Source: Limnephilus marmoratus
Taxonomy: Eukaryota; Arthropoda; Insecta; Trichoptera; Limnephilidae
Direction of reading: 5' to 3'
Assembly: GCA_917880885.1 (NCBI GenBank)
Contig: OU862923.1
Coordinates: 23,348,770-23,412,769, forward strand
Length of the DNA stretch: 64,000 nt
In this document: positions 31,163-42,744 of the stretch, one piece after another
How the letters are laid out: the number at the start of each line of letters is the position of its first letter
Position numbering within the stretch: position 1 is the stretch's first letter
Made by a program: the position numbers and the translations under genes
Notes under the pieces: model-generated
Databases searched by the model: none
Told to the model about the DNA's origin: nothing
The model's input: only the letters and a program-made list of their open reading frames with translations

Positions 31163-31747
31163 GATATTGAAAGAAGGGTGAATGCCGGTAACTCTATTAA
31201 TGGTGGACTGAATGCCGTTGGCGCTAATAAAAAAACTGTCAAAAGAAGCGAAGCTAACAGTCCACAATGGAGTCCTGGTACCTACCCTGATGTATGGCAG
31301 TGAGGCATGGAACTGGCAGAGGAAGGATGAAAGTAAGCTGAATGCTGTTGAAATGAGATCCCTGAGACGTATGTGTGGTAAAACAATGTATGATCGTGTG
31401 AGAAATGTGGATATCCGCAAAGAATGTAAGGCTGATGTAAGCATAATGAGTAAGATTAAGAAAGGGACCCTCAGATGGTTTGGGCATGTAGAGCGAATGA
31501 ACGAAGAAAGTAGTGTAAGAAGAATATACGACGCGAATGTGAATGGTAGAAGAAGTCGGGGACGCCCGAGGAAGACATGGCACGATCAAGTGAACCAAAT
31601 ACTTGAGTGGGCCATGTCAAAAGTCAGAATAATAGAAGAGAATGTATGAGGCAAAGAGTGTGTGCCAAGACCGAGTTGTTTGGCGGTCCGTCCTCTCTGC
31701 CTACCCCTGCGGGGAAACGGCGTGATGGTTAGTTAGTTAGTAAGTTA
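31163..31747 (+). mobile_element. RTE-like LINE, 3' fragment 1
   Basis: Carries the C-terminal ORF of an endonuclease-RT LINE (open 31212-31649): VHNGVLVPTLMYGSEAWNWQ, EMRSLRRMCGKTMYDRVRN, RWFGHVERMNEES and GRPRKTW. An A-run at 31230 has one base more than copy 2 and shifts the frame. The 3' UTR ends GGTTAGTTAGTTAGTAAGTT, the short tandem tail usual for RTE-type elements. It is almost identical to 33738-34335. Confidence 0.78.
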
Positions 31748-33117
31748 GTCACATTATGTCCAATATAAATCGTTGTATCTTCCTAACTGTCAAGGTGAGA
31801 AATATGATCTAAACGATGTTTTACTTTATATAATTAAATATTCAAATCTAAAATTTAACCATGGAAAAATTTTAATGCGCACCTCTATGAAACTAAAGTT
31901 TCCAAAAGCAATTTGAGAAAAAATTACAAAATTTCGATAGCTTTTTATTTTTTTTTACGAAACGAAAATAACGTGAGGCGATAATATCGTTTGTAATACA
32001 TTTACCTAATAAAATATGTTTTTGCTTTTATTTTTTTGTTCTCAGTATTTTAGATAGAAAACACGTAAGGTGAGCCATTTTTAAAACTTTTTTATATGTG
32101 TATCGAAAATTGTGATATATCCTTAGATAAGAGAAGTTTCTATTATCTGTGGATATATCAGAAATTGTGTGCATATTTCTAATAATAAAATTTGAAAGCA
32201 TATTCTATTACCTTTCAACAACAGTTTCTAGTTTTCAGATACATTCAGAAATATTTCATTTATTTGGATTTTATTGCAAGGCGGAAATTTTCTAACCTTC
32301 TAACAGAATATGCCCGAGACCTGATGGGTTAATATCTTAGATAAGAGTAACAAGTTAATATTGAATCGTTATTAGTTAGTATGTACAAATGAAAAATCGA
32401 GGGTTCTTTCTTATTATAGTTTATTTTTGCCTCCCAGCAAAAGTGTGCTTAAATTAATTGCAAGGTTCTTTTGTAAGGTAACAAAAGAGGATAGAACACC
32501 TACCTTTCTCTTCAGTTTAGACAGCAATAATGAAGACTTCCTTCTCAGGCTTCTTCGGTGGCGAGTGTGGTGAATGTGATGCGAGACGACATTAGAAGGT
32601 TGAAATAAAACCTTTCTTATGATAAATACCCCCTGTTATTATCTCAATTTCAAATTTACAATTGAGACCCCTGCGTTTTTTTTTAAATTTTCTTTATTCA
32701 TTCAGTTTCAGTGCCGGCAACCCAGGCGTTTATTTTATTTTCTTTTATGTACATTGATTTCTTTTACCCACTTCACTAGACAAATTCTGTTCCGAGGCTT
32801 CATTAATTGCTTTGATGGTTACATAATTTGTGGATTTTTCGACTACCATGCTAGGCACAAGGCCGTGTTATGATGGTCGATAGGGACGTTAACTCTAGAA
32901 AGATTTTTGCTTACCTTAAAAGACACGTACTGAAGTTTAAAAGTGAATATTTGACATATTATCATACGTACACAGTCTGTCGTTGAATAATTAGTTAAGT
33001 GTATTGTACTTTAAATTAAATCAAAATATTTAAAAAATATATATTTATAAAACAAAATTCTGTAAAACTCTTACAAATCAACTACAAAATATTAAGTCTT
33101 TTATAAATGAATAATTA
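31748..33117. other. No gene recognised apart from a repeat
   Basis: Separates the two RTE-like pieces. Holds the paired repeat at 32690-32805; otherwise AT-rich. Confidence 0.5.
32690..32805 (+). repeat. Interspersed repeat, copy 1 of a pair
   Basis: CAGTTTCAGTGCCGGCAACC, GCGTTTATTT and TTCACTAGACAAATTCTGTT correspond in reverse to 61.25-61.37 kb. No ORF. Confidence 0.65.
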
Positions 33118-34193
33118 TTTTTGGGATGGGATGTGCAAGGTGCCTTTATGAGTGGAAGGGGATGCATGGACCAGATTTTCTCCTTGCGTATGCTCATTGA
33201 GAATTTTTTCTGCGCTTTTGTAGATCTACAAAAAGTATACGACCGAGTCGACAGGAAAAAGTTATGGAAGGTGTTGTCCAAGTATGGAGTGAATACAAAT
33301 CTCATACAGGCAATTGCGTCTCTGTACGAGTGAAGCGTTGCGTGTGTTAGGGTGAACGGTGGTTTTACGGGGTGGTTTGACATCACAAAAGGTGTCAAGC
33401 AAGGCTGCGTAATGTCACCATGGTTATTCAATATATACATGGATAATTGTATGCAAGAATTGAAAGAGGTGGGATTGGGCGCGAAATTGGGTAATTTGAA
33501 AGTATGTTGCCTGTTGTATGCTGATGACGCGGTGCTGATTTCTAACACTATGGAAGATCTAGAGTCTCTCGTATCTAGGATGAATGAAGTATGTATGAAG
33601 AATGAGTTAATTATGAATGGTGTTTGAAAGAGAGAGTACGAAAACAGTATGCAATATAGTGAATGATGAATACTTGGAGCAGGTGGATGAGTTTGTGTAT
33701 CTGGGTAGTGTGTTTACGAGAGATGGAAAGGCTGATAGAGATATTGAAAGAAGGGTGAATGCCGGTAACTCTATTAATGGTGGACTGAATGCCGTTGGCG
33801 CTAATAAAAAACTGTCAAAAGAAGCGAAGCTAGCAGTCCACAATGGAGTCCTGGTACCTACCCTGATGTATGGCAGTGAGGCATGGAACTGGCAGAGGAA
33901 GGATGAAAGTAAGCTGAATGCTGTTGAAATGAGATCCCTGAGACGTATGTGTGGTAAAACAATGTATGATCGTGTGAGAAATGTGGATATCCGCAAGAAT
34001 GTAAGGCTGATGTAAGCATAATGAGTAAGATTAAGAAAGGGACCCTCAGATGGTTTGGGCATGTAGAGCGAATGAACGAAGAAAATAGTGTAAGAAGAAT
34101 ATACGACGCGAATGTGAATGGTAGAAGAAGTCGGGGACGCCCGAGGAAGACACGATCAAGTGAATCAAATACTTGAGTCGGGTCATGTCAAAA
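33118..34193 (+). pseudogene. RTE-like reverse transcriptase, broken into several frames
   Basis: Frame pieces in order: MSGRGCMDQIFSLRMLIENF and FFCAFVDLQKVYDRVDRKKL (33121-33333), the F-x-D-x-x-x-A/V-YD RT block, ending in a stop. Then KGVKQGCVMSPWLFNIYMDN and LLYADDAVLISNTMED with the catalytic YADD (33352-33627). Then FVYLGSVFTRDGKADRDIER and YGSEAWNWQRKDESKLNAVE (33617-34015), the LGS block and thumb. A missing A near 33995 truncates the tail that the 31.2-kb copy still encodes (RWFGHVERMN). Endonuclease sequence is absent. It is a dead copy: stop codon plus at least two frame changes. Confidence 0.82.
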
Positions 34194-34335
34194 GTCAGAA
34201 TAATAGAAGAGAATGTATGAGACGATGTATGAATGTGAGTGAGGCAAAGAGTGTGTGCCAAGACCGAGTTGGCGGTCCGTCCTCTCTGCCTACCCCTGCG
34301 GGGAAACAGCGTGATGGTTAGTTAGTTAGTTATTT
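33118..34335 (+). mobile_element. RTE-like LINE, longer 3' fragment 2
   Basis: Spans most of the RT domain and the 3' end of the same family as 31.2 kb. There is a premature TGA near 33331 and frameshifts near 33620 and 33995. The 3' terminus is GATGGTTAGTTAGTTAGTT. There is no endonuclease portion. Confidence 0.82.
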
Positions 34336-34619
34336 TTTCTTTTTATGTCTAAATCGTAGTTTTTTACATGTTATGAATGTTTCAAATCTAAGCAAGGCTT
34401 ATACATAAAAATAATATGTACTTTTTTATTTCGCTATATCACCTTTATACGAATAAGTGTGAAAGTTACACAAAAGGTAATCATACGGCTTTCTGACGTA
34501 TGGGGTATGTATTTTTCTGTAATTATTGTACTTACCGTGGTGACAAAGCAGCCCGCGCAAGCTCTGCTCGGCAACTGAACTAACTGAGATAGACAGCGCG
34601 CTACGTTGCGAAATAAATA

Positions 34620-34998
34620 AAATCAGAGTGTGTAATTCACACGCGGTACAAGTGAAACTAGAAAGTCGCTAGATGTCGCTTTCTTTTCTTTAGCCTGTTT
34701 CTGTGGTTGAAGATTGGATAATAATTACACAAAAATAAAAATGCTTTTTTTTTGGATTTCGTAAGATTCGAACCTTCGTTCGCTTGATGTCTGTCTGTCT
34801 GGCTGCTGAGACTTGCGTGGGCAAGACGCTATTGGAGGCATGGGCCGAGGTGCGAATTTACCACTTTATGCTAGAACCGAGTATTTGTCTGGAACTGAGT
34901 TGTGATATATTTTCATTTCATATGAATTTCAAATCACTAACGGCGCTAAAGAAGTTTCTTTTCAAAAAGACAGTAATTCTTGTGTATCGCTTTCCAAG
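34620..34998 (-). mobile_element. SINE family B copy 1
   Basis: On the - strand: GAAACTTCTTTAGCGCCGTT, then ATCACAACTCAG, GCAAGTCTCAGCAGCCAGAC, AAGGTTCGAATCTTACGAAA (box-B-like), AAAGAAAGCGACATCTAGCG and GTACCGCGTGTGAATTACA. The second half matches 44505-44730 (+). Confidence 0.6.
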
Positions 34999-36623
34999 GG
35001 TTTATCCTGTGGAATGTTTCTAATTTGTCTAATATTAAATAAAGAGTACTAGCTGCGCTGGTTCGATAAATTTCCGTTTATTTGCGGGTGCGATAAAAAA
35101 CAACTTCACGTCTCTAAGACGTAGATTATCTTTCTAGGGTTAAGGAGAGTGAAGAGAAAAGAGATTAATTATTTAAATTAAATAACTCCTCTTTTAACGG
35201 TTCCCGGTTCGGCTTCCAGCTCCATTGGCTACTCCCCTCAGTGTGATCAGCCACTCCTCGGTAATTGTCAAATTCAATTGCTCTCAAAGAACTGTGAAAT
35301 TTATCCAAATATCTGAACTTGGCCACTTACATGGATGCAGCAAAACCACCTCTTCTTCTAGCCGGTACATAAATTAGCCGTGCAGGCTCGCTTACATCCA
35401 GAAGTAAATCGTTGTGCTTTTATACTCGTAATACTGTGAACTCCGACATACGCGGTTTTTTCCATCACTTTTCAAACGGTCCGCTTCCGCTCCCGGAAAT
35501 TAATATTATAAAATGATTAAAAGCTTCGGGTAATTAAAACCATAGTTTAACTTTAAATAAAAAACTGCCACTTCGATGAACCGAAAATAAAAATCTTGCC
35601 TCAGGGGTCAGGAATATCTACGCCTGCCTCCACCTTGAGACTTTTTCTCTTCCGTTTCCTCCCGCCAACGACAACCACCATACACAGGACTACTATATTA
35701 ATTATGTTAATAATGTCCTTATATTAATTATGTTATATAAATATGGTATTTTTACTAAACGAAAAACTAATTCAATTGGCCGTAAAGTATAAAGCATGTT
35801 TTTTACTAGATACGTTTTTAGATTTTCACGGCCAGATTTTTCAGTATTTTCATCATATGTTTTTGGGGTGTTATGCCGTGTTGCAATACCTCCTTCTTTA
35901 GCCTACGCTTCGGACAGCATCCATCATCAGTGTCCATTACAGTGTCCATCATCAGGGCAGATATTTTTTGCTATATTATTTGTGAATTGAAACATGAACA
36001 TTTTTCACTTTCAATGTATTTTATTGAGGTTGATAAAACGTTTTTGTATTTGAAAAAGGATTACGAGTAGACAAAATCCTTTGATTTTTAATAATATTTC
36101 TGATAAATACTGACAAAATAATTTTTTTTAATAAACATCAAATTCAATAATGTTCTGCAAGTATTTTGCTTTTTTCTACAACTGTGACAGGCTTTTTAGA
36201 CCAGTTGTTTCAGGCCATTTTTAGACTAAAATACGTGCAGAACTTAATATTGATATTATTAAATTTGATTTACATTAAATAAAAAAAATGGAGTTCTACG
36301 AATTAAATACATAAACAATTAATAATACTGGCCAACATAATAATATCATAAAAAGTGGTAAGTTAGTAAAAAAGCAATAATTTTTCTTGAATAATTTAAT
36401 ATTAAGTATCCAGTATGAAGAATTATACAAAAGTATTAAAACTTTTAAACCGTTAAAACGCTATCTAATTCAGTAAACAGGGAGATAAAACAGTTGTCAT
36501 GCTGTGGACTGTTGTTGGCGAAGAGAACCTGCCGGGAGCATGAGTCGATATCATCCATTTTTAGGAATTTTAGTAAGTATCGTTGTTGCAAGGTTAAAAC
36601 AAGATCATAAAGCTGTATAACTC
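34999..36623. other. No gene recognised
   Basis: The 35.1-35.7 kb part is less AT-rich but shows no splice-bounded open frame. The rest is AT-rich. Confidence 0.45.
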
Positions 36624-37265
36624 GGTTCCATGATAGTTGGTCCGGCGACATTTGGTCCGGCGACAGGTGGTCCGGCGACAGTTGGTCCGGTCGACAGTTC
36701 GTCCGGCTGACATTTTGTCCAGTGGAGGTTATCCACCTCTTACCCGCCCTGGTATAAGTAACAGATGGTTACTCCTTCAAGGCTCACGCAAGATAATTTT
36801 TTTGTCAAACGAAACTACATTCATTTATTTTAAGTTAAAAAAATAATTAATATTTAATTTGAAAATAAAACATAATACAACAAATCAGGTTAGTAATACA
36901 AGCAAAATAATATTTAAAGCAAAATAAAACTCGTTCAAGAAGCTCATGAGGCAGCATTGCATCATGTGAAAAACCCTGCTACTTCTTTTTGTTACTTCGG
37001 AGAGTCGAAATTATTAGTAAAAATAGTTTTACATTGGATTTTCACTGAAGATGCCTTCAGATATAAGTATATCGACTTTGGTTGTACGGCCGTACATCCT
37101 CCTTGCATACTTACTTGAAGAAAACATCTTCTAAACTTTCGGCCGGACCAATTGTTGCCGGACCAATTGTCGCCGGGCTAAATGTCGGCCGGATGAACTG
37201 TCGACCGGACTAACTGTCGCCAGACTAACTGTGGCAACAAATGACGGAACAATTGTCGGGTCACG
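36624..37265. mobile_element. Foldback-like element with repeat-built terminal arms
   Basis: The left arm 36635-36720 is made of TTGGTCCGGCGACA-type units (about five). The right arm 37139-37260 is made of the inverse TGTCGCCGGACCAA-type units (about seven). GTATAACTC occurs outside both ends (36615-36623 and 37266-37274), a 9-bp duplication. No transposase is present. An R1-clade 3' fragment lies inside next to the left arm. The superfamily is unresolved. Confidence 0.7.
36722..36834 (-). repeat. R1-clade element 3'-end fragment inside a foldback element
   Basis: Reads, on the - strand, as the last ~110 bp of the A/B family. On the + strand it shows GGAGGTTATCCACC, TACCCGCCCTGGTATAAG and TAACAGATGGTTACTCC, as the complement of 24240-24322 does. 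It sits between the GGTCCGGCGACA repeat blocks of the foldback element. Confidence 0.7.
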
Positions 37266-38227
37266 GTATAACTCATACCTAAAACACAAAAGTATTTTAA
37301 TCTCTAGGTAATAAACTCACTAACCCAAAAATAACCATACGCACAGTGTTTTATGAATAAGAAAGTAGATTTCATACGCAAATGACTTTTGGGCGGCATT
37401 TCACTAGGAATATTGCTCCAAATCTCCCTTCCCTTCTTGAATGATTGGGAATTGATGGCACCATTTCCAAGAGCAAAGGGCTAAGGGTGGTAACTACTCC
37501 TTTTGTACTGTATACAGGGCGTTTCAATAACAAATAAATACAGTCAATTAAATATTATTAATAACCAAATAATTTTTCAAATAGCCGTCTATATAATACT
37601 TATTTTCAAATTAATACTTGCGTTTATAAATGCAATTTTAACATGCTCTAAAATAATTTTTATATTTAATTTTATACCATTGTTTTTTTAATGATACTTT
37701 TAAGTAATTAATCACTATCTATTAATAATTAATCACTATAATATTTTTTATCTGTAGTTCTTATTTTCTGTACTTACTTATTTGGCTATTGTTATTTTTA
37801 TTAATTATAATCTTATCTTGACGAAGAAAACTTTGGTTTGGTAACATGTAGATAATTTTGATTAAATAAGTGGCGTTTTACAAAGTGTTTTGTTTTCAAT
37901 TAATTAAAAATTACGCCACAAAGTGAATTTGCAAAGAAGAAGAATTTCCATTGAAGAATTAAATGTTATATTCCGCCCGGAGACTGACTGGCTGGGAATT
38001 TTAAACCTTCCCACTTCACTACTTTATTGATTTAAAACATGGAAATATGATCGGGCTTCTCTTAGACAAAGCTTCTTAAGGGTTCAAATATGAACTAATT
38101 TTAATATATAAAACGGTGACCAGACAACTCAGAATGAAACCAACTCAGAAGCACCTCAGAAAGGTCATTAAGAGTGATGATAAAAACATATAAAAATGGG
38201 TTGGAACATGGAACCATATAAAACTAA
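37266..38227. other. No gene recognised
   Basis: AT-rich with TAATTAATCACTAT repeated near 37.7 kb. Confidence 0.5.
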
Positions 38228-38715
38228 ATCGGGTTAGTTACACTATTTATAAGTCAATAACGGCTGGACCGATTTTCAGGATCTTTGATTTGTTGGATTT
38301 GTCTCCGCCCCGAATAGCAGAATAGCTATTAAAACATCGTAAAAATTCACGATAAAAAGTTAGGAAGAAAATTCTTATCCTCATACATTTTGTATGGAAC
38401 GAATTCTCATCTTTTTAAAGAGCTGCAATATTGTGATAAGTATAATATTGAGCAGTGAGTGCATTCCAAAAATTCAAAAACGTCAAATGTCAATGCGCTG
38501 ATTGACATTTGCACTCCAAATACAATAGTTTTAATTAATCTCCCTCACACGTATAAAGAAAATGAAACGCAGTTCCCATAAGTAAACGCCATCTCTGATA
38601 CTGACAAAACAAAACACGGGGAGTTGCGCATCGATAATTGCGTCGTTGTGTAATTTTTCAACTTAATAAAAAAAAACTGAATTTAATTCAGCTAGAAAGT
38701 TAACACAACAGTTAT
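38228..38715 (+). repeat. Helitron-like copy of the 27-28 kb family
   Basis: TAACGGCTGGACCGATTTTC, GTCTCCGCCCCGAATAGCAG and GCGCATCGATAATTGC, in the same order as the outer Helitron at 27.0-28.38 kb. It keeps central sequence that the other copy has lost or diverged. The GTCAGCTAG terminus is missing. Confidence 0.55.
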
Positions 38716-40269
38716 TGATTCTGAAGCATAATAACATAATAATAATATACTTTCGATAAGTTGCTCGCCAAACTGGGGATTCCAACTTAGAGAAACTCAT
38801 AGTTGCAAAACCACGAAGAGTTGAGGAGCCTTGTCCACCATGGAAATTGTAGTAGGGGCCACGATCTTTAGTAATGAGGAACCGACGAAGAATAATTAAA
38901 TACAAACATATAGTTGTATTTAATTATTGCCAGAATATATTATTATATGACAGAAAAGGATAAAATGAGAATAGAGGGAGATAGCTTATAGACACAGACT
39001 CGGTCAGATGTCCATGTGTTAATCAATAAAGAAGTTTATTAGAAGGTGCTTTTCATTAGTATTTTATTTTATTTATTTATTTAGGCGCATAATAATTATG
39101 AATATGCATATATTAATATATAATGTCTTATCCCATGCGTTTGCTTCCTTCGATAAAATATCGATATTGTATTTTAGTCCATCCGCTTACAGAGCAACTA
39201 AAAAAAAAACCAGTTGGCAACTCAATCGCTATCCATAAGAAAGCAAATTGCGAATGTCGTTGGCAGTACGCACACAGGCAATTTGAGTAAGACCAGTAGT
39301 TGTTAAGGGCGACGCCGTTGTGAAACGCAACTAGCACTGCTATTCGCAGTACTGGTCGCAGTTTAGTCGCATTTCAGTTGCCAGGTTGACAGGTTGCCAA
39401 GGTTACGCCTCACGACCTGTCAAGTTTGTGTCATATTATGTAAGGACATGAAAATATCGATTTTGTTCAGGAGGTTGATAAATTATTATTATCCATGAGA
39501 GTTTATAATTGATAAATTATTAATAAACTATATTTTTGACATGCTGATATAATTACTGAAATCATATAGTTGAATTGAGTTGCCAACCAGTTTTCGGTTT
39601 CTCCATGAGCGAAGGCCCTTAGTCTACAAGTTGCTTGTCGGTATTACCTACAGAAAAGTTGTAGGTTCGTAAGCGGTAAAGAGATCTTTGTAGGTATTTG
39701 GGCTCCATCATGCATGGATACGAAAGTGAATTATTGTTACTTTTATCTGCAAATTTTGCAGGCAAAATGTTTCCTGTCTGCTTCCTAAAATCACTCAAAC
39801 ATTTGCACTTAACGATATCACTTCAACACCAGTTTACTCAAATCGATCCCACAAAAAAATACTTGCAGTTCACGCGGTGAAGAATAACTTTTTCATCAAA
39901 GCCTCTTTATTGTTGAAAACATCGAAACAACACTAGCCGATAGCAGATTTACTCATTCCCCAAGGATTAGGAATTCCGCTTTCCATACCCGATGTTTGAA
40001 CTGCTTTTGCTATGGGTACATCTGATTTTGTTCTGTTGCATACCTTTTTTACGATAGATAGTCGTTGTTAGTATTTACGACAAAGTGAGTTAAAAAGGCA
40101 ATTTATTGATAGCTGTCACTAGTATTAGCTGTGCTGCTTATATCTAAGAGCGATACAATATCAAATAACACTACAATCTCTCTCACACATTACAGTTACG
40201 TCTAAAACCGACGTTAACCGTAGACATGTTCAAAAACGTTTTTCATTAACACCGCATAATTAGGTCTAT
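38716..40269. other. No gene recognised
   Basis: Includes a TTTA-type simple repeat at 39.06 kb. CAGTTGCCAACTC-like words near 39.2 and 39.58 kb hint at an unrecognised repeat. Confidence 0.45.
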
Positions 40270-40626
40270 GAAGAAAATAATTTCCCTCTGTCACATTTGG
40301 GGATGCTGTGTGGAGGGTCTTTTTAAGAAAAGGAAGGAGAAGAAGTTCTGGGAAGGAAAAAGGTATGTGGGGTAGGTAGTAATCTAAGGGTCAGTTTGTT
40401 CAGAATGAATCCATCATTGCGCTGTGGTGCAACAAGATGACTCGAGAGAAACCAGCTGGAGAGTTCAATGGGTCTCCCAAACCGGCCTCTACCTATCTGC
40501 CGCCACGCAGCTGGTGGGCAGACGTATCCGCCGCCACCCCTGCTGAACACGGCCACCCCTGCTGAACACGGCCACCCCTGCTAAGTCACCAAACGTAACC
40601 AACTACGGGTGACCTACGGCAGAGGT
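40270..40626 (-). mobile_element. SINE family C copy with a 20-bp internal tandem duplication
   Basis: GGGGATGCTGTGTGGAGGGT, AAGTTCTGGGAAGGAAAAAG and CGCAGCTGGTGGGCAGACG match the complement of the 48.2-kb copy. CTGAACACGGCCACCCCTG is repeated at 40542-40580. Confidence 0.7.
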
Positions 40627-40667
40627 TTGAACTAGTTTAACATTACATATTTTTTAAATTACCCATA

Positions 40668-40790
40668 CTTGCATACTGCTTACTAACCCCGTATGCATGG
40701 ACATTGGAGGGTTTAGAGTCCTTCAAAAAAGAAAAAAAGTAGAGTTTTGACGTGTGCGGTGAAGGAGGAAACCATATGTTTCACATACAG
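40668..40790 (+). repeat. R1-clade element 3'-end fragment
   Basis: CTTGCATACTGCTTACTAAC, CCGTATGCATGGACATTGG and GGTGAAGGAGGAAACCATATG match the 3' UTR end of element A. It lacks the final GGTGGG...CCTCCA block and any coding part. Confidence 0.7.
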
Positions 40791-41271
40791 TAGAAATTCA
40801 ACAAGTGTGTGATAAAAGTTAAGAATAAATTTGCTGATTGCCGATGATTAACACTTCATTTGATAACTTTAATAGGTAAGACATGTTTTACCCGAAATAA
40901 TTCCTAGACATGGTTGCCCTTAGCAGTGTAAGTCCTGTATATCTGACGCCCAATGCCTCCCTCGCCTCATTTGATATTGGCAGTATATTAGGTTATCAAA
41001 TATGGCGGAGGATCTGATAACATCGAACCGTTTTCAGATAATACGGCACGCATGGGTACTTCGGCGTCTTCGGTACTCGGAGAGAATAGATCACATAAGA
41101 AGCACATCAGTCGTAAATTATGTAATATGCAGGTGTGTCGAATGTGGATAAAATTGCTGGTCTGCCATTAAAACAAAAAAGGCACCGTTTCAGTTCTTTA
41201 TTGATCCAATTCCCCTAAACCTGTTCCACTTTGAATCCATCCTTCTATGAGTAATATTTTGTGGCATCTTT

Positions 41272-41640
41272 TTGAAGTAAAACTTCTTTAGCCCCGTTGT
41301 GATTTGGAATTCGGATGAAACGGAAATGACGCATTGCAGCACCTGCGAAGCATCAACTGGGCTCATTGGCTGCTTTGATTATGATGTCACTTTTCAAGGC
41401 TCTTATTGGTTAAGATTCGGAACGGAAATGACGCATTACAAGAAATGGGCTCATTGGCCGCTTTGATTATGATGTCACTTTTCAAGGCTCCTATTGGTTA
41501 AGATATGAAACGAAAATGACGCATTACAGCAATTGCGTTCATTGGCCGCTTTGATTATGAGCTCACTTTTCAAGGCTCGCACTGGTTGAGATTGTTTTGC
41601 TAAAGTTTCGCTTCTACCACGGGTTAACTGCACTCGATTT
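41272..41640 (+). repeat. MITE-like repeat with three 88-bp internal units
   Basis: Ends GAAGTAAAACTTCTTTAGC and GCTAAAGTTTCGCTTC are imperfect inverted repeats. GGGCTCATTGGC(T/C)GCTTTG recurs at 41359, 41447 and 41535 (as GCGTTCATTGG), an exact 88-bp period. A one-unit copy is at 308-515. Confidence 0.7.
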
Positions 41641-41684
41641 TTTTATTTTATTTTTTTATTATTATCTATTATTATTTTTATTAA

Positions 41685-42060
41685 CATTAGCTCCACACAG
41701 GAGGCCCTGAGGACAATAATTTCCCTCAGGGCCTGTGTCATCTTTGGAGATGCTGTGTGGAGGGACTTTTTAGAAAAGGAAAGAAGGGAAGTTCTAGGAA
41801 GGAAAAGGGTATTAGGGTTGGGTAGGAATCTGGGGGACAGTGTGTCCAGGAGTGACGGACGTATTAATTCGATGTTCCGAGAGAGTACGGCCGGAGAAAT
41901 CAAAGGGACTCCCTCAACCAATCTCTCCCCATTTGGCCTGCCATGCAGCTGGTGGGCAGATGCATCCGCCGCCAAGACCCGGACAAACCTCACCCCATGA
42001 ACCCTGGCACCCCTGATAACCCTCGTAAATCTGGTACAGTCGGTACAGATAAGTCTTGGA
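41685..42060 (-). mobile_element. SINE family C copy
   Basis: CTCCACACAGGAGGCCCTGA and TTCCCTCAGGGCCTGTGTCA form the nested stem-loop end. It continues through CCAGGAGTGACGGACG and CAGCTGGTGGGCAGATGCAT to ACCTCACCCCATGAACC. Confidence 0.8.
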
Positions 42061-42744
42061 GGGTCCTCCCTGCCTAAAAAAAGCAAAACATAACTTAATA
42101 TTACATAACCAAACATTACCCGTAAGGAAAGAAACGACATTCAATGTTATTAATTGTAATGTCGGTTCCTTAATCACAATCACGAAAGTAATCACTGTTA
42201 ATTATTGAAATTCATCTTATCAATTTGCTTTGTCATAGCCCATAAATTATTTTTACTATAGTTTTAATAAACCATAGATTATAAAATATCGAGTCACTGT
42301 TAAATACGTACTGTTGCATATCCAGTGACAGTCTACAATACATACAGCAACAATGACGAGTAAAGCTCGGCATAGTTTTAAATTAAAAAAAATAATATTT
42401 TCATTTACATATATATATGTAGATGAACACTTCTGTTGATACCTAGCATTGTTCCTTAAACCTTTTCCTAATTTAATTCCTACCTACAAATACTTTTATG
42501 AGTACAATCATGAGTGATAGTATTCAGTTGGAAATTAAAAGTCGCCGTGTCGAAACCGATAAAGCCATCGTGAGCTCACAAGTTTGTGGTGGTGAATGTG
42601 ATGAACCAGCGAAATTAAAGTCAAGCGTAGGAAGGAATAAGGTAGGTCGGAATCTCTGACTTTTCTCAATTCCTAAGGCTTCTACAGCGTCCAAAAACCT
42701 CAGGTTCAGGTTTTCTAACACTTCTTCATACTTCGCTTTATATT

